Made by a program: the position numbers and the translations under genes. Positions 11,910-12,112 of a stretch of 12,112 nucleotides of DNA are shown one piece after another. The notes beneath the pieces were generated by a model that ran no database searches, had not been told where the DNA came from, and saw nothing but the letters and a program-made list of their open reading frames with translations. Source of the stretch: PALSA-505 sp035308365 (GTDB lineage Bacteria > Actinomycetota > Actinomycetes > Streptosporangiales > Streptosporangiaceae); contig DATGGU010000148.1 in the NCBI GenBank assembly GCA_035308365.1, positions 1 through 12,112 on the forward strand, read 5' to 3'. Within the stretch, counting starts at the first letter, position 1, and every line of letters starts with the position of its first letter.

Positions 11910-12112
11910 TCAGGCATCCGGACACACGCGGATCAGCAGGCGGCGGCGCTCCGGTTCTGGCTGATCCTGGCAGGCGGTGCGGCGGTGCGTGATGATGTGG
12001 CTGTTAAGGAACCGCATGCCGCCCGGCCGCGGTTCCATCGTGACCTGGAACCGCGGATCGCAGTTGATCTGGCCGATGGTCGGGGAGCGCAGTGCCGCCG
12101 CCGCGTGGGCCA
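11910..12112 (-). CDS. TauD/TfdA-like Fe(II)/2-oxoglutarate dioxygenase, C-terminal end only
   Basis: The 66 residues before the TGA at 11910-11912 are in one uninterrupted frame that enters from the right edge. The segment PGGMRFLNSHIITHRRTACQ followed by EPERRRLLIRVC matches the C-terminal end of TauD/TfdA and clavaminate-synthase-like oxygenases, which usually read GDxxFLNNHxxLHxRxxF...ERRHLLRLW. The His in THRR would be the distal iron ligand. An Arg in RRRLLIR would bind the 2-oxoglutarate carboxylate. The earlier HxD pair lies outside the window. Such enzymes hydroxylate or otherwise oxidise small molecules using O2 and 2-oxoglutarate. It lies just upstream of the broken GNAT gene in the same direction. 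The family is likely; the substrate is unknown. It appears intact as far as visible. Confidence 0.75.
   Translation of the reverse strand, partial: AHAAAALRSPTIGQINCDPRFQVTMEPRPGGMRFLNSHIITHRRTACQDQPEPERRRLLIRVCPDA

Noticed and set aside
1..12112. CRISPR arrays, insertion sequences or phage genes
   Set aside because: No regularly spaced repeats, transposase, integrase or phage structural motifs were seen on either strand.

Overview
The window is high-GC DNA with strong third-position GC bias, GTG starts, large fused KorA and KorB subunits, an M48 HtpX-like protease, YajQ and a CCA-encoding tRNA-Tyr. Together these point to a filamentous or related actinomycete (Actinomycetota, Streptomyces-like gene content). 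No transposase, integrase, CRISPR array or rRNA was found. The genus cannot be fixed from the sequence alone.

Left part (1-3400): three minus-strand genes. First is the N-terminal part of a secreted NodB-fold (polysaccharide deacetylase-like) protein whose metal-ligand positions appear substituted. Next, behind a strong hairpin terminator, is a secreted protein with beta-helix-like repetitive strands, preceded by an AT-rich leader holding two 16-nt direct repeats. Third is a DUF72 (YecE family) protein, followed in the same frame by an unexplained coding-like stretch.

Centre (3490-7195): a compact minus-strand operon korA-korB-crotonase. KorA and KorB form a 2-oxoacid (probably 2-oxoglutarate):ferredoxin oxidoreductase. 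It oxidatively decarboxylates 2-oxoglutarate to succinyl-CoA and passes electrons to ferredoxin. The genes overlap by 8 nt, and the crotonase-family gene starts 7 nt after korB. A 398-bp divergent intergenic region separates this operon from plus-strand htpX. That region contains a small hairpin that would sequester the korA Shine-Dalgarno sequence, and a TGTGA-N8-TCACA inverted repeat.

Right-centre (7594-9340): htpX (membrane zinc protease) converges on yajQ. A tRNA-Tyr(GTA) follows on the plus strand with its own hairpin terminator. From memory, htpX, yajQ and tRNA-Tyr also lie near one another in Streptomyces coelicolor, where the tRNA-Tyr gene is the integration site of the SLP1 element.

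Right end (9340-12112): the character changes right after the tRNA. There is a gene-poor 300-bp gap, then a minus-strand gene of unknown function with one frameshift, a plus-strand gene fragment with at least two frame disruptions, and a minus-strand GNAT acetyltransferase broken by about four frame changes. Last is the apparently intact C-terminal end of a TauD/TfdA-like Fe(II)/2-oxoglutarate dioxygenase that runs off the window. All clear frame disruptions in the window fall in this 2.2-kb stretch beyond the tRNA, which suggests a decaying accessory region. I do not see convincing evidence for a wholly new biological system.
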